A DNA stretch of 64,000 nt from Arbacia lixula. Taxonomy: Eukaryota; Echinodermata; Echinoidea; Arbacioida; Arbaciidae. The notes under the pieces were generated by a model that saw nothing but the letters and a program-made list of their open reading frames with translations, was not told where the DNA came from and searched no databases. Both the position numbers and the translations under genes were made by a program. The stretch spans positions 19,402,114-19,466,113 of the forward strand of contig OZ022584.1 in NCBI GenBank assembly GCA_963669155.1, read 5' to 3'. Positions 22,456 through 34,544 of this stretch are shown in pieces. Position 1 is the first letter of the stretch, and each line of letters opens with the position of its first letter.

Positions 22456-23306
22456 CACTCATGGTGTCATGTGCTCTCTTATAAAGACAGGTTATCAGGA
22501 ATCAGCAGTATACCCTAATGATAACGTGCATGAAATCTCAGTCATAGCTTCACAAACTTTATCAGGAAAAGTGAAAAACTATCCCTGTTTACCTTTTTGC
22601 ACGTTTTTGCACATTTGTATGTATCACAGAGGAGATGGAGAACACTGGACTTGCTTCTTCGGAGTAAGAGTGGCAACTGCCTTTATTCTTCATTATCACT
22701 TTTCGTTCTCTTAACATATCATACATTATACAATGGGTAACAAGTAGAGGGGCAGATCATGAGGGTTAACTAGTGGAAGGGGTGTGACATGTGGAGGAGG
22801 TGATGTGGTGGTGATGGATGGATGATACACAGTGGGTCTAGATGATACATGTATAAACAATTGGGTGGACGATGGCTTGGGTCTGATGGGGTCGATGACT
22901 GGGTGGAGGTCATAGTTATAGAAACATTCTATACTACACAATAATCAGATTTACATACACAATATCCATGTTCAACATTCATATACATGTATCGTATTGC
23001 AAGTCTCAGCGACACTTGCCTCAATGTATGATTGTGCAGTATGGAAAGCTGTGATGTGCGCTAATTGCAGGCTTTGGCCTTGAGGCTACAGAAACAGTGT
23101 AGAAAATGTACTTGAAATCTAGCAATCAATACATGAATAATACTGCTCAAAGTCAGTTTCCAGTTTTATCATTGGGAGGGAAGTTCTTGGCACAGTATTT
23201 TCTTCCACTTGTCCATAGTATCTACAAAACAAACAAAAAAATATCCTGACACCCTGTCTTTAAATCGGAAGTGTTTTTAATTGAAAATACAGATGCCTGT
23301 GTTTGC

Positions 23307-23378
<72 letters not shown>

Positions 23379-24317
23379 TGCATGTACATGTAGCTTTTAA
23401 CCCTGGTATGTGTTCTTTCACATTTGGTTAGTTGCAATATACAATGCATATGCAGGGACTTTAAAAAATGCATTTAATAGCATTTCTTGCAGTCATTTTG
23501 CTGTCCCCATAAAGTAATTGTAATAGATACAGCCCTGAGAAGGTGTTTTGGTTTTGTAGTTGCCAGAAATGATTGTTGGTTGCTGTAAATGTGTACACGG
23601 GTAACACCTATCAATAATCGCGTAATGCATGTGGTACGATATAATGTTACAGTGAAGAACTATTGACTACTGGTACTCTTACCATACTTAATATTATGGG
23701 TTATGGTGGCAGAGCAATGAATATTTACTTTTTGATATTACCAGAGTCAAACCGTGATAGAATCATGGATAGTTGATGGTAGATTACTACTGTAACATGT
23801 TTTGAACAGACTTCATCCAGGAGACATGATTTTTCCTGAGCAAATTTGAACCTGATGCTCACGTTTAGATTATCAGACTTTCTGCTCCCTCCTCCAGTTA
23901 GGATGACATGTGTGTGCTCCATATCATGGGTCAGCATTCTATTGTATTTTATTTATTCATTTAGAGTGTATAGTGAATGTACAGTTTCATCGTCACTTTA
24001 ATTGTAAATAAGAAATCAGTTTTTTGAGAATGTCTTACCGGTATATAATTCAAAACCAAGAAGGATTCCCTGATTCAAATTAAAACGTTTAGTTAAAAAT
24101 GTATGCAAAGATTGTCATAGCAAAGAGGTAAATATATTTTCAAAGTTGTGTGTGCTAGTAATTTATATACAAGTACATGTACTGACAATTCAGATTGAAT
24201 AGATACAGTGCACTTCCAATGTACCCCATATATCCGTATACATGTATTTCATCTTCTGCAATGATTCTTCGCTCATGGTTTTACATGTATGTTACTACTG
24301 GTAAGTGCTTTTTTACT
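22456..24317 (+). other. Probable shugoshin 3' UTR and intergenic DNA
   Basis: No coding region seen after the shugoshin stop. The tract contains a long GT microsatellite at 23308-23376. The nearest clear AATAAA that I noticed is far downstream near 25156, so the transcript end is not fixed. Confidence 0.3.
23308..23376. repeat. (GT)n microsatellite
   Basis: Nearly uninterrupted GT for about 69 bp. Confidence 0.95.
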
Positions 24318-24697
24318 TTAAAGGGAATAAACTGTACTGGGAAGGCAAAAAAGCCTTCAAATTGTAATTGTTAGCAATCTTCTTGCCAATGGTCTTAAAT
24401 TCATGTATTGTCCAATTTAGAAACTTGCTGAAAGTTATTTGCTCAAAAAGTATCCACGTTTGGAGTTATTACTGATTTAATCACAAATCCTCGAAATGTT
24501 CGGCCCGAACAATTTGAGGATTTGTGATTTAATCACTAATTACTCCAAATGTGGATCATATGCGGGCAAATAACTTTCAGCAAGTTTCTAAAATGGACAA
24601 TACACTGTACATGAATTTAAGACCATTGGCAAGAAGATTGCTCACGATCACCTTTTGAAGGCATTTTTGTCTTCCCAGTACAGTATGTTCCCTTTAA
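24318..24697. mobile_element. Full palindromic MITE (TTAAAGGGAA.ACTGTACTGGGAAG), copy 1
   Basis: An almost complete foldback. The left arm runs from ttaaagggaataaactgtac to the centre near 24508, and the right arm reads back to cagtatgttccctttaa. The central stem aatcacaaatcctcgaaatg/ttgaggatttgtgatt surrounds a cggcccgaac loop. The related copy is 52041-52497. TTAA or TA at the ends may be the target duplication. No coding capacity. Confidence 0.8.
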
Positions 24698-24879
24698 TTA
24701 TATTGATGTAAATATCTTGTACATTGCGTCAGTCTGAAAAATAATTCCATTGACGTATGAAAAGTAGAGCGACAGCCTTCTGTGAATTATTTCTTGTCAT
24801 TAATATTAGTTCTTAAATGTCTACTTTCTTCAGTGGCTATCAGAGAACATGAAAGATGTGTGTAATCCATGCATCTCTC

Positions 24880-24881
<2 letters not shown>

Positions 24882-24922
<41 letters not shown>
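24882..24922. repeat. (CT)n microsatellite
   Basis: Pure CT for about 40 bp, followed by a few more CT-rich words. Confidence 0.9.
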
Positions 24923-24925
<3 letters not shown>

Positions 24926-25439
24926 TCCCTCTCTCTGTAACGGCTAAAGTGTCTTATTTAGAAGAAATATTTCATCTAATCATGTATAACTGGGTAGAAC
25001 TGGGTAAAATGTAGTTTAGTTCGTGCATTTTACACAATTGCATCTGTGCTCTTTTCATGTTCACAATACGTACATGTAGAACCCAAGTGATGATTCGCCT
25101 TGCATGCACCCTGTACAGTGTACAGTATATGTGTACAAAGTTTAAAACCAAACTGTAAATAAATTGTATGACTCTGGAACATAAATTTCAATGTGTAATT
25201 TTTTTCTATAAGTCATTTGACACTTTTGACAAATACATGTACATGTATCAACAAAAAAGTTACAAACTTGAAGCAAGCTGCAATTTACATGCTGTTGTAA
25301 AGTCAGAGGATGTCAAACGTTTTGTGAGTAGTTTTGGGGACAGTTCATCAAATAAATATTCTTTTTCCATGTATAAATCTTTGAATACTTTATTTGATTA
25401 CATGTACCAGTATTTTTTTGACAAATCGGGACCAAATTC

Positions 25440-26150
25440 AGTGTGTTTACCTATCAGATAATTATTTGAGAACACAACAATGTCCATGGTGCATCCCACC
25501 TCTCAAACTATGTGTGTATTTGAGTCAATTGATTGAGAACACAACAATGTCCATAATACATGCACATGTACATCACAAATTGTGTGTGTATCACATAATT
25601 AATTGAGAACACAACAATGTCCATAGCATCACACTTGTCAAACTATGTGTGTATCAGATGATTAATTGAGAACACAACAATGTCCATAGCATCACACTTG
25701 TCAAACTCTGTTTGTATTTGAGATCATTAATTGAGAACACAACAATGTCCATAGCATCACACTTGTCAAACTATGTGTGTACTTGAGTCAATTAATTGAG
25801 AACACAACAATGTCCATAGCATCACACTTGTCAAACTCTTTTTGTATTTGAGATCATTAATTGAGAACACAACAATGTCCATAGCATCACACTTGTCAAA
25901 CTCGATCTGTTTGTATTTGAGATCATTAATTGAGAACACAACAATGTCCATAGCATCACACTTGTCAAACTATGTGTGTACTTGAGTCAATTAATTGAGA
26001 ACACAACAATGTCCATAGCATCACACCTGTCAAACTCTGTTTGTATTTGAGATCATAAATTGAGAACTCAACAATGTCCATAGTGCATCACACCTGTCAA
26101 ACTCTGTGTACATGTATCAGGTAATTAATTAAGAACACAACATGTATGAT
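25440..26150. repeat. Tandem array of 63-70 bp units
   Basis: About eleven to twelve units anchored on GAGAACACAACAATGTCCAT, which begins at 25468, 25535, 25605, 25668, 25733, 25798, 25863, 25932, 25997 and 26062 (the last with one substitution). Inner units are nearly identical and fall into two types, one with CTATGTGTGTACTTGAGTCA and one with CTCTGTTTGTATTTGAGATC; edge units are more diverged. The predicted peptides there are by-products of the array. Confidence 0.92.
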
Positions 26151-28359
26151 GCATAACGAAAATACACACATTTTTTTCTGGTCCTCATTTATCAAAAAGT
26201 TAATACATGTATCTTGGAGGATCTCAAATTGACATACTTTGAATATGTTTCAATTCAGCTTGATTTGAGTTATAACTTTTTATAAAGTGTTTTTCAAAAG
26301 TTTTGAATACATGTACACATGGAAGAGACATACATAGCTATATAATTCATGGAACAGTACATATTCAATTTGATTTCATTAATTATCAAGAAACACTACA
26401 TGAATGAAAAAAAAATATCAAGAAACAAATCTCGCTCGTTATTTGATAAAAAGAGGGAGTATGCATCAAGCTCCAGATTGTTTTAGTTGTAATTGCATGT
26501 GTAGAAAACACTCAAATATAAAGATATACAACTTTTCTCTTTATTCTCACTCTCTCCTATTCTGTCAATGCATATCATTCTCTCTATCTTTTCCACGTTT
26601 ACATTTCCACCTCTTTCTCCCTTACTTCACTAACACACACATACACCAACACACACATTCTTACACTTTTAGTGCAGTTATTTTAGCATAAAAAGGGGAT
26701 CATCCTCCCATTAATTGCAACAGCAATAGCCATGCTACTTTATAGAAAGTCTCCTCTTTAGCATTTGCAATACATGTATCTACAAAAATCTTGGTTGTGT
26801 AAATCGGTTTTCCAAGGTCTTTCTTAACGAAGGGACCCCAAAACTACTGTTTTGATAACTTTGAAATAGGATATTTTGGTAGGTCTGAATAGTACATGTA
26901 CTCAATAATGAGCACTTACCCAAACATGAAAATATCTTAAGTCATTGAGGTGCCTTCATTTTTAGACGATCAAAAAATGTTTTATCAGAAGTATTTTTGT
27001 AGCAACAACATCTAGAAATATGTAGCAACAACTACAAATATTTTGAAAAATATATCAAAACAGAAGCAATTGGCTATAAAATCTACATAATCTCTGAACA
27101 GCATAGTACACTGCATGTATCATTGATCAACGCATTTTTTTTTTAAATTTAGTTTCTAAAGGTAAAGTAAAAACATTTAAGAAAAACACCAAACAAATAA
27201 TAGTGTCAGGTGAACATTTAAGATGAAAAGGTCAAGCTAAAAGTTACTGCCAAAATAAACAGACAAATCAGTCGAAGAAACACATTGGTTAAAGATTTAG
27301 CAAAAATCAAAATCATGAAGAAATTATGGTCATTTGAAGCTTGACCGCTACTTAAATAATTGCAGACACAGATCGTAATACTGTTCATTGCATATAAGGG
27401 TAAGTACCTCTCATACCCTATCACTCAACTATATGTCAAGGCCAGTAGCCTACGTTATTTTGTAAACATTTTCATTTTCTCAGGGCTATAATATAGCCCT
27501 GAGAAACAGCCAAACAGGAGTAACGCTCTCTTTGGAAGTGCCCATCGAGAATGCTATATCACTCTGTAGAGTCCCTCTTTTGAAAATGAATGTTTTCCTT
27601 AAGATGAAATCCAATAAGCTTTTGCAATTTTCAACTTGAAATCGTGCAATCTGATGCATACTTAATGAGGTAAAATAACACACACAAGCGTGCACGCACA
27701 CACACATATACTCACACACACACACACACAGACACACACACACTTAAAAAAAAAAAATTAACACACACACACACATTGTACTACACCTTAAATGGACAGT
27801 CATAGTTCCGACGAGATCTACACACCTTGGCATACGAGTAAGGAATGGACTGGCACATATTTTGCTGGGAGGGTTCGTAATGGATCCAGGGGTAGTTTGG
27901 GAACCATTTGGCTTGAAACAGAATTTTCTGCGGTTTAGTTTCTAGTACGGGAATGGAAGAGGTTGGGGGTGATTGGGGCTAACCCAGTCGTTAAAACCGG
28001 CATCAGTTTCATCACGGCTTTCGCCTCAGATGCTCAATCACCCTCAACGGCACTTTCTTCTGGTTGAACTTCCGTAAGAACAGGCCTTTCTCCGACATTA
28101 TTCGATTTTGATGTTCGCCATCATGTTCCTCTTTCTCACTATGCTTGAAAGAGAAGTGATCTTTGATGTTTACAACTTCTTCTTATGAGCCATCCTAGAA
28201 TCCGAAAATCAATTCACGCTGTGAATTATGTAAGGGACACACTCACACATATTTTCCCCTTAAAAAGTTAAGGAAGGCAAGGCCTCCTGCTTAGCGGACT
28301 CACCACGTGTTTTTTGTTTTCTAAACACAACAACAAAAAAGTACCCCTCCCCCCTTAAG
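26151..28359. other. Gene-free AT-rich region
   Basis: Nothing coding was recognised. It contains an interrupted CA microsatellite at 27675-27777. Otherwise featureless to my reading. Confidence 0.4.
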
Positions 28360-29050
28360 AAAAATAGCATAACTTTTTATAGAAGCAGTTTTGGGCAAAA
28401 TAATTTGCAGGATTGTTCTTTAACTTATTGACTAACCTCTGTGTGAAAATGACATTAATCCAATCAGTCATGCATAAGTGGGGAAATTTTAAAGGCAAAA
28501 AATGTAGATTTTTCAAAAGTCACAAGGGTAATTGTTTATGCCGTTTTAACAGTAAATTTTGGCATTTCTTTATTTTCTGTGATGTTTAAAGTGTATTCAC
28601 TCAACCATGACAAGGAAATGACTTCCAATGTTTACATAACAGGTCATGTTACATCTTTGTCAAAATATCCAGTTGTATTTTTTTTTCACAAAAATAACTT
28701 TTTTAAAAGTTTCAAACTCAAGAGGGAGGAGTATTTTTTAAACGGGTTAAATGGGTTAAATGTCGGGATAGGTGTAGGTACATCGAGAGATGGATGATAA
28801 ACAATGAAAGGACATAAGTTATGTACCAGAAATGGAATTCATCAAACATTCATATGACAGAAACCCCAAATTACCCTTGTGACTTTTGAAAAGTTAATTT
28901 TTTGCCTCTTAAATTTGCCCACTCATGCATGACTTATTGGATGTTTGGATTAATGTGATTTTCACACAGAAGTTAGTCAATAAAGTGAGAAACAATCCTG
29001 CCAAATCATTTTGCCCAAAACCTCTTTGATAAAAGCTATTTTGCTTAGTG
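28360..29050. mobile_element. Long inverted repeat with unrelated centre
   Basis: The arm at about 28360-28531 (ataactttttatagaagcag, attgactaacctctgtgtga, cagtcatgcataagtgggg, cttttgaaa/tcacaagggtaat type words) is repeated in inverse at about 28873-29048. About 170 bp per arm, diverged by scattered substitutions, with a centre of about 340 bp. Interpreted as a foldback element; no coding capacity. Confidence 0.7.
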
Positions 29051-31206
29051 AGGTCAAACCACAAGATAACCACAAAATACTTGTTTTACCGTCTGAATTG
29101 GCTTTCACCGTGTGAATGCGGCTAATACCAATAAACACGATTACAATAATGATGAGGATTAATATCATCATCATGATAATTATCATTATTAATATTAATT
29201 GTTATCATTATTGTTTTTACTATTATTATCATCATTATGACTTATTAAGTAAGCAAATATCATTCCCCCAAACCTGGGGGGGGGGGGGGGGGATGATTGT
29301 ACATGCCATCCCCCCCACCTTGTGAAGTGGGGGGGGGGTGCATCCCCCTTATCCCCCCGTTGTCTACGCCCCTGCTCACAACAACGGGATTGTGCCCCTA
29401 GTTGGGAAGGAGAATTTTTGTTTAATAACTTCAGCTAGTTGTAATTTGCTTTATCTCGCGATGAAAACAAGCCTCCCCCTGTGAATATGCAACTCATCGA
29501 GATTACAACAAAACCATCAGACACAGATAGCCCCCCCCCCCCCCCCCAGTCATCCTATTAGAAATTGTAATACCGCCTTCTGATGAGTAATGTTCCATTG
29601 AGGTATGTATATACTTCACCATAAATACATAGTACAAAGAGAGAAGCATTTTGTTTGGTACATAAAGATCGATCGCAAACTGTCCCTCCAAAATCAAAAT
29701 CACGCCCCCTCTCCCCATTCAAATTAATACATGTTAATCTTTAGTGTGTAAAAATGCATGGTTCAGTTGTTTTAAGTTCCCTTTTGGATTATCAACAGTA
29801 CTAAGTCTTATGTAAACACTTTAATCTTCCTTTAATGTCATTTTCAAAAAAAATATTTGGGTAAAGGTGATGTTTTGTAGACGAGTGTAGCCTATATTGT
29901 GCGCTACTCCCTAGTACATGTACATAATATTCGGCTGGTCTTTAAATATTAGTAAACACTATAAATGGAGTTAGGCCTAAACATTTTAGTTCACAAAATG
30001 GAAGAGTATATACAGGCCTACTCCCTCCTTCTTGAGCGTCCGCCTTTGTTTATGAGGAACATGAATATTCAATCTAACAATTGCAGAAATGTTCGTCTTA
30101 TATATTGGTTTAATATGATATGAATGAATTACAATTATGAATAAATTATTTAAAACAACAATAAAAACATTTTAGTATGATTGTTTAGAATTACGCTTCA
30201 ATTAGGCCCTGTTGTTATTGTGTTTTTTTTTTGTTTTTTTTTTGCTTCAGGAAGTAGGCTTAGAGGTGAGAAGGACTTTTCTTTGTGAGAACTGATTTAA
30301 GGGATGATGGATATATCAGGGATGAGAGCGAGGTATTCCCATCACCATCTATAGTTTTATCTCATGGATCCGCGTTTGTTTGTGAGGAATGCTATTAATC
30401 GATGTAACATTTGCAGGAACTTTGCAATTAAATAAATATATTGTAGAATTATTTTTGAAATTTTTACAATTCAAGGTTATAAAAATTATTATATTTACTA
30501 TTAAAATATAATTTGTTTTTCTTAAAACTATTAATATTTATAATTGAATGTTATTTATTTTTATTACATCAAAATTAGACTGGAACAAACATCTAGGTTT
30601 GCGAATCGATTGAACGTTTCTCTATTTGACAGACGTGCGTCATTACGCGGTTCTAATGATCGATTGGGCCGTGTACAAATTCAACATACATGTGTACTGT
30701 GGATGAAACTCTGTTGCCTGAAGAAGTATTGTGGATCCGACATCTCAGTTAATTGTCGCCGTTATTTCCGTCCAGTGAGTACAATTCTATTGTGTTTGCT
30801 CCCTATAACTTATTTATGTTAAATGAGTGTGTTTTATACATTAAAAACAAGTAAATAAACACGGGAACGGGTAAGAACCATGAAAATAATTGCCCATTTC
30901 ACGCACTCGGGTTTCAACCAGTGGAGCCGTTTGGTACGAGTAACCGTAGGTCGGGCTGTAGTCCCTGGCAATGGCAGCCACATCTCTTCAATGCCAATGA
31001 CTTGGCCATGCTTGGGCTATATTTGTTTGTTGTCTAGTAAAAATTATCAACGACAACACTAATGTGTCAAATTAGTGATGTTTTTTTTGATGAGTTACAA
31101 TGCATGAACATTTTCAAGATGAGCCGCGGACGATTTCGATGCAATGTGATGCAGATTTTTTCTGATTATGGCTATGACGATAAGGCGATATGTATGATGC
31201 GGGTGC
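29051..31206. other. Gene-free region with G/C homopolymers
   Basis: Runs of G at 29277-29292 and 29328-29338 and C at 29531-29547, and ATT/ATC-rich simple sequence at 29120-29240. No coding exon that I can support. Confidence 0.4.
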
Positions 31207-31768
31207 CTGAAACCGGCCCCCTTGTTTTCTTTTGAATATTTTCATTCCAAGATAACCAAATAAAATTCTAAAATTTCACACACAAATCAGCAAAATAATG
31301 CTCTTTCAAAAACTATTTTTGGATTGAAGATTAACGATAAAATTTCGGAGAAATTGCGCTTCGAATATCGCTCGATAAATCGTCGCACATTCACATCACT
31401 GAACCTTGAAACCGGCCCCTACCGATAATGTGCGATATCTCCGTCAATCCGACGAGTACAGTGCCGACATTTCACCAGTATTGCGTCTCGATCATGCTCG
31501 TTCCAGTGCAGTGAAAAAAATACGGGAAAGTTTCGGCGATCGACGAGAAAATCACGGAAGTACGAACGCAGGTTGAAAAACGGAGATGTTTCGAACGAAA
31601 ATGTGCAATTGCCAAATAATTGCACATTTTGTCTAATTTTGCTTCCGAAAATCTTGCATTTGGTTTACTAATGCGTAAATACATAATAAATCGCGCATCC
31701 AACCTTCGATAACGCGCACTGCGCAGAAATACGCGGGGGCCGGTTTCAAGGGTAGGGGCCGGTTTGTG
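31207..31768. mobile_element. Putative element with GAAACCGGCCCC ends
   Basis: Begins tgaaaccggcccccttg and ends gggccggtttcaaggg / taggggccggtttgtgga. A third direct copy, cttgaaaccggcccctacc, lies inside at about 31403. A hairpin (aaaatgtgcaatt/aattgcacatttt) lies at 31598-31631. The interior is CpG-richer than the flanks. No transposase frame; a MITE is the likely class. Confidence 0.5.
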
Positions 31769-31787
31769 GACCACTTATGATATACAG

Positions 31788-32409
31788 CAGGGGGGGTATT
31801 CCGAAAATCCACAGAGATAAAAATTTTATCTCCCCGAAGTTACAATGTCCTTAAAATATTTTATCTTTGGTATTCCGAAAAATATTTTAGGAAGATTTTA
31901 ACCAATATTAATGAGCGCATGCACTGCGCTCCTATCCTATAGACAGCCAGTAATAAACGTCCTTTCATGTCTTTTGCATACATTAACACCATCAAGCTGA
32001 TGGTGTGATGTCATGAAACTGAAAGGGACATTGCGCATCAATGCCTATCAGCGCGCCTTGTTGCATTTGATGCGCACATGTGCAAAAAGTTGAATGCGCG
32101 AATTATTTTTACACGTAGTGCTATGGGCCTAGGCGCGTACGTCTGGAGATAAAATTGCTTGGGAGCAGTTTTATCTTTTATCCTAACTTTTTTTCCTAAG
32201 TGCGTTTCAGAATACCGATTTAGCTCATTTGCATAAAATTTTTATCTCGGAGCCTCATTTACATAAAAATTTTATCTCTAGCTCATTTGAATAAAAATTT
32301 TATCTTTTATTGTAAGTTGGCTTTTCGGAATACCAAAAGATAAAATTTTTCCTAAGTCCCTGAGATACAATAAAATTTTTCCTAAGTTCGTTTTCGGAAT
32401 ACCGCCCCA
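31788..32409. mobile_element. Foldback element with GGGGYGGTATTCCGAAAA ends
   Basis: Left end cagggggggtattccgaaaa, right end ttttcggaataccgccccag. Both arms are built from repeats of ATAAAATTTTTCCTAAG/AAAAATTTTATCTCC-type words, so the whole element can fold on itself several ways. Its organisation matches 57826-58429, whose ends read GGTGGTATTACAGAA. Confidence 0.7.
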
Positions 32410-32432
32410 GGTATATACATGTAACAGGTATG

Positions 32433-32552
32433 GCCGATCTAGACCGAAAAGTCGGTCTCTGTAGCCGTAGGACGTTGGATCCGCTGAGATTGCATCTGAC
32501 ACCACTCTACTCGGGACTATGTCCAAAAATGTAATTTTGATTAAAGACTGCC
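32433..32552. repeat. Dispersed repeat (GGATCCGCTGAGATTGCATCTG family), copy 2
   Basis: Same orientation and length as 12722-12840; shares gaccgaaaagtcggtctctg with small differences, ttggatccgctgagattgca and tgtccaaaaatgtaattttg. Confidence 0.6.
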
Positions 32553-32593
32553 CCGTTTGAGACTGTTATCTACCCAGAAATCATGCTTCTTAC

Positions 32594-32684
32594 AGACCTG
32601 CCAACCAGTACGATTTTGTCGTATTTAGTACGATTTTTAGAGGTAAATACGACAGTACGATTTTCCTTTAAAAAATACGATTTT

Positions 32685-32771
<87 letters not shown>

Positions 32772-33191
32772 TTTTGTGTGTGTGTGCCATATTCAATGGC
32801 AAAATGGCCATTCTGTTTTGTAAAGTTTCCTACCAGCATCTCACATTGGCAATTTGGGAATGTTCATTGGTTCATCGAACACACCAGTCCTGACGAAATC
32901 ATGCATATTCAGTCAATGTGCTTCATAAAAATTGCTCGATGTAGGAACTGTAAGAGGCCGTTTTTTTTTTAATACAGCTTTTGTTGGTAAAATGCAACTT
33001 TTTTGATTAAAGATTACAGTCTTTGTAACTTGTATATTGTATACATGTGAATTACTACAAAATATAGTTCGCAATTCTTGAGATATTGTGTAGGAAAGTA
33101 CACGACAGTTAAGAGTAGGATTTTTTGTCTGAAAATAGGATTTTTATGATAAAATCATAGGATTTTTGGTCAAGCGAGGTTGGCAGCTCTG
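32594..33191. mobile_element. TGCCAACC-ended element with A(n)T(n) core, copy 2
   Basis: Inverted ends AGACCTGCCAACC and GGTTGGCAGCTCT. Inside, an A run of about 33, the word atcg, and a T run of about 39 sit at the same place as the A/T runs of copy 1. The flanking body matches 18975-19400 closely. Non-coding. Confidence 0.75.
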
Positions 33192-34221
33192 TTCTTATTG
33201 GATTATTTTATACTGCGCAAATTCTACGTCTAGAGCAAGTATACAGCAAGTATATTACACATGTAACAGGCATGACAGGTGTGGTCTAGAGGTACATGTA
33301 CCTGGTATGTAGGTTTCAAATTAGGTTTAGGTTTAGCCTTTTAGGATCAGCTGTGGTACGAAAGTGCATTACTAGTGCTCATACTTGATTTGTTACTATG
33401 TGACTAGATAACATCAACCGGTATGTTATCTTGTCTTAAATGGCCAAAATGGTGAATTCACTGCTTGGCCTTGGTAAGCTGTAGATGCAGACTTAAAAAA
33501 GAACATGATTTTTGGGTCACTTTTGCAGCTTTTTGCCTGAACATAATGTTTATAAAGTGCCAAAGATTGTGCAATAATAAAACCGGCTATAGGGTGTCTT
33601 TGTACATTTGCCACTAAAGATTTAACAACATTTATATCTATTTATGATGGTATGGACATATTTTTATTGAATTTAATGGGAAAATGCTACATTTAGCCTG
33701 GTTTCTACCCTGAACCTAATCCTAGACATAAGATTTAACAATTTTGATTTTGGGGGTGAGTATGAAATTTTCATTTTAGATTTTTGCATGTGTCGTCATC
33801 ACATGTATTTCCCATATATATCTGTAGTGCATCATATGAAAAATACTTCTGAGGTCTACTGCAAACAAAGACAGATGGCATCATCCCTAGTATTATGATG
33901 TGCCGTTTGGCAGAAGGCCCATTGCAATAGGGGCAAGATGTCATCAGGCCATTGGAAAGATAATTGGGAACTCGTATTGCTGTCTGGTACATGTAGTTAC
34001 AGGCATCTTTCGTATGTGCAGAGGGGATTTCATTTCATTAAAAGAGACGTTGTTTTTGATTGGTGATGTGAGGCGCATTTCTCAATCAAATTTGGCTACA
34101 ATGTATGTACATACTGGCTGTTTTGTTATTACTGTAGGAGGTGGGTGTGGGATGTTGTGTGCAACAACTTGGGGAAGCAACACCCTGTGGAAATTTGGTT
34201 TGTTTGTTTAGAATGTTAGAA
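33192..34221. other. Gene-free region
   Basis: Mixed AT-rich sequence; I recognise neither genes nor repeats in it. Confidence 0.4.
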
Positions 34222-34458
34222 GTACACTCCAGCTCAAAGGAATTGGCATAGGGAAAAGGAAAAGGAAGAAAGGGAAGGAGCCACAGTTTTAAACCGCGGT
34301 ATATTTTGTCCAGTTCAGCATGAAACATGATGCTTTTTAAGTTAAAGCATCATGTTTCATGCTGAACTGGACAAAATATACCACTGTTTAAAACTGCGGC
34401 TCCTTCCCTTTCTTCCCTTTCTCTTTCCCTATGCCAATTCCTTTGAGCTGAAGTGTAG
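34222..34458. mobile_element. Near-perfect palindromic MITE (AGCTCAAAGGAATTGGCATAGGG), copy 1
   Basis: The left arm from gtacactccagctcaaagg meets its inverse around 34337, where gcatcatgtttcatgc mirrors gcatgaaacatgatgc about a short ttttaagtta loop. Stem about 110 bp with few mismatches. The second copy is 49972-50200. Target duplication unclear. Confidence 0.85.
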
Positions 34459-34544
34459 AACTGAGATTTTAGAAGTAACGTTGTTAGCAGCTTATGTTAG
34501 AGGTACATTTCTGTTCATGAGATGGATATTATTATTTGTATTTT

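Noticed and set aside
25440-26150. CRISPR-like regular repeats
   Set aside because: The whole unit, including the would-be spacers, is repeated, and the DNA is eukaryotic. It is an ordinary tandem array.
30544-30822. 92-codon + frame with several cysteines
   Set aside because: Cysteine spacing fits no family I know, and flanks give no splice or start support.
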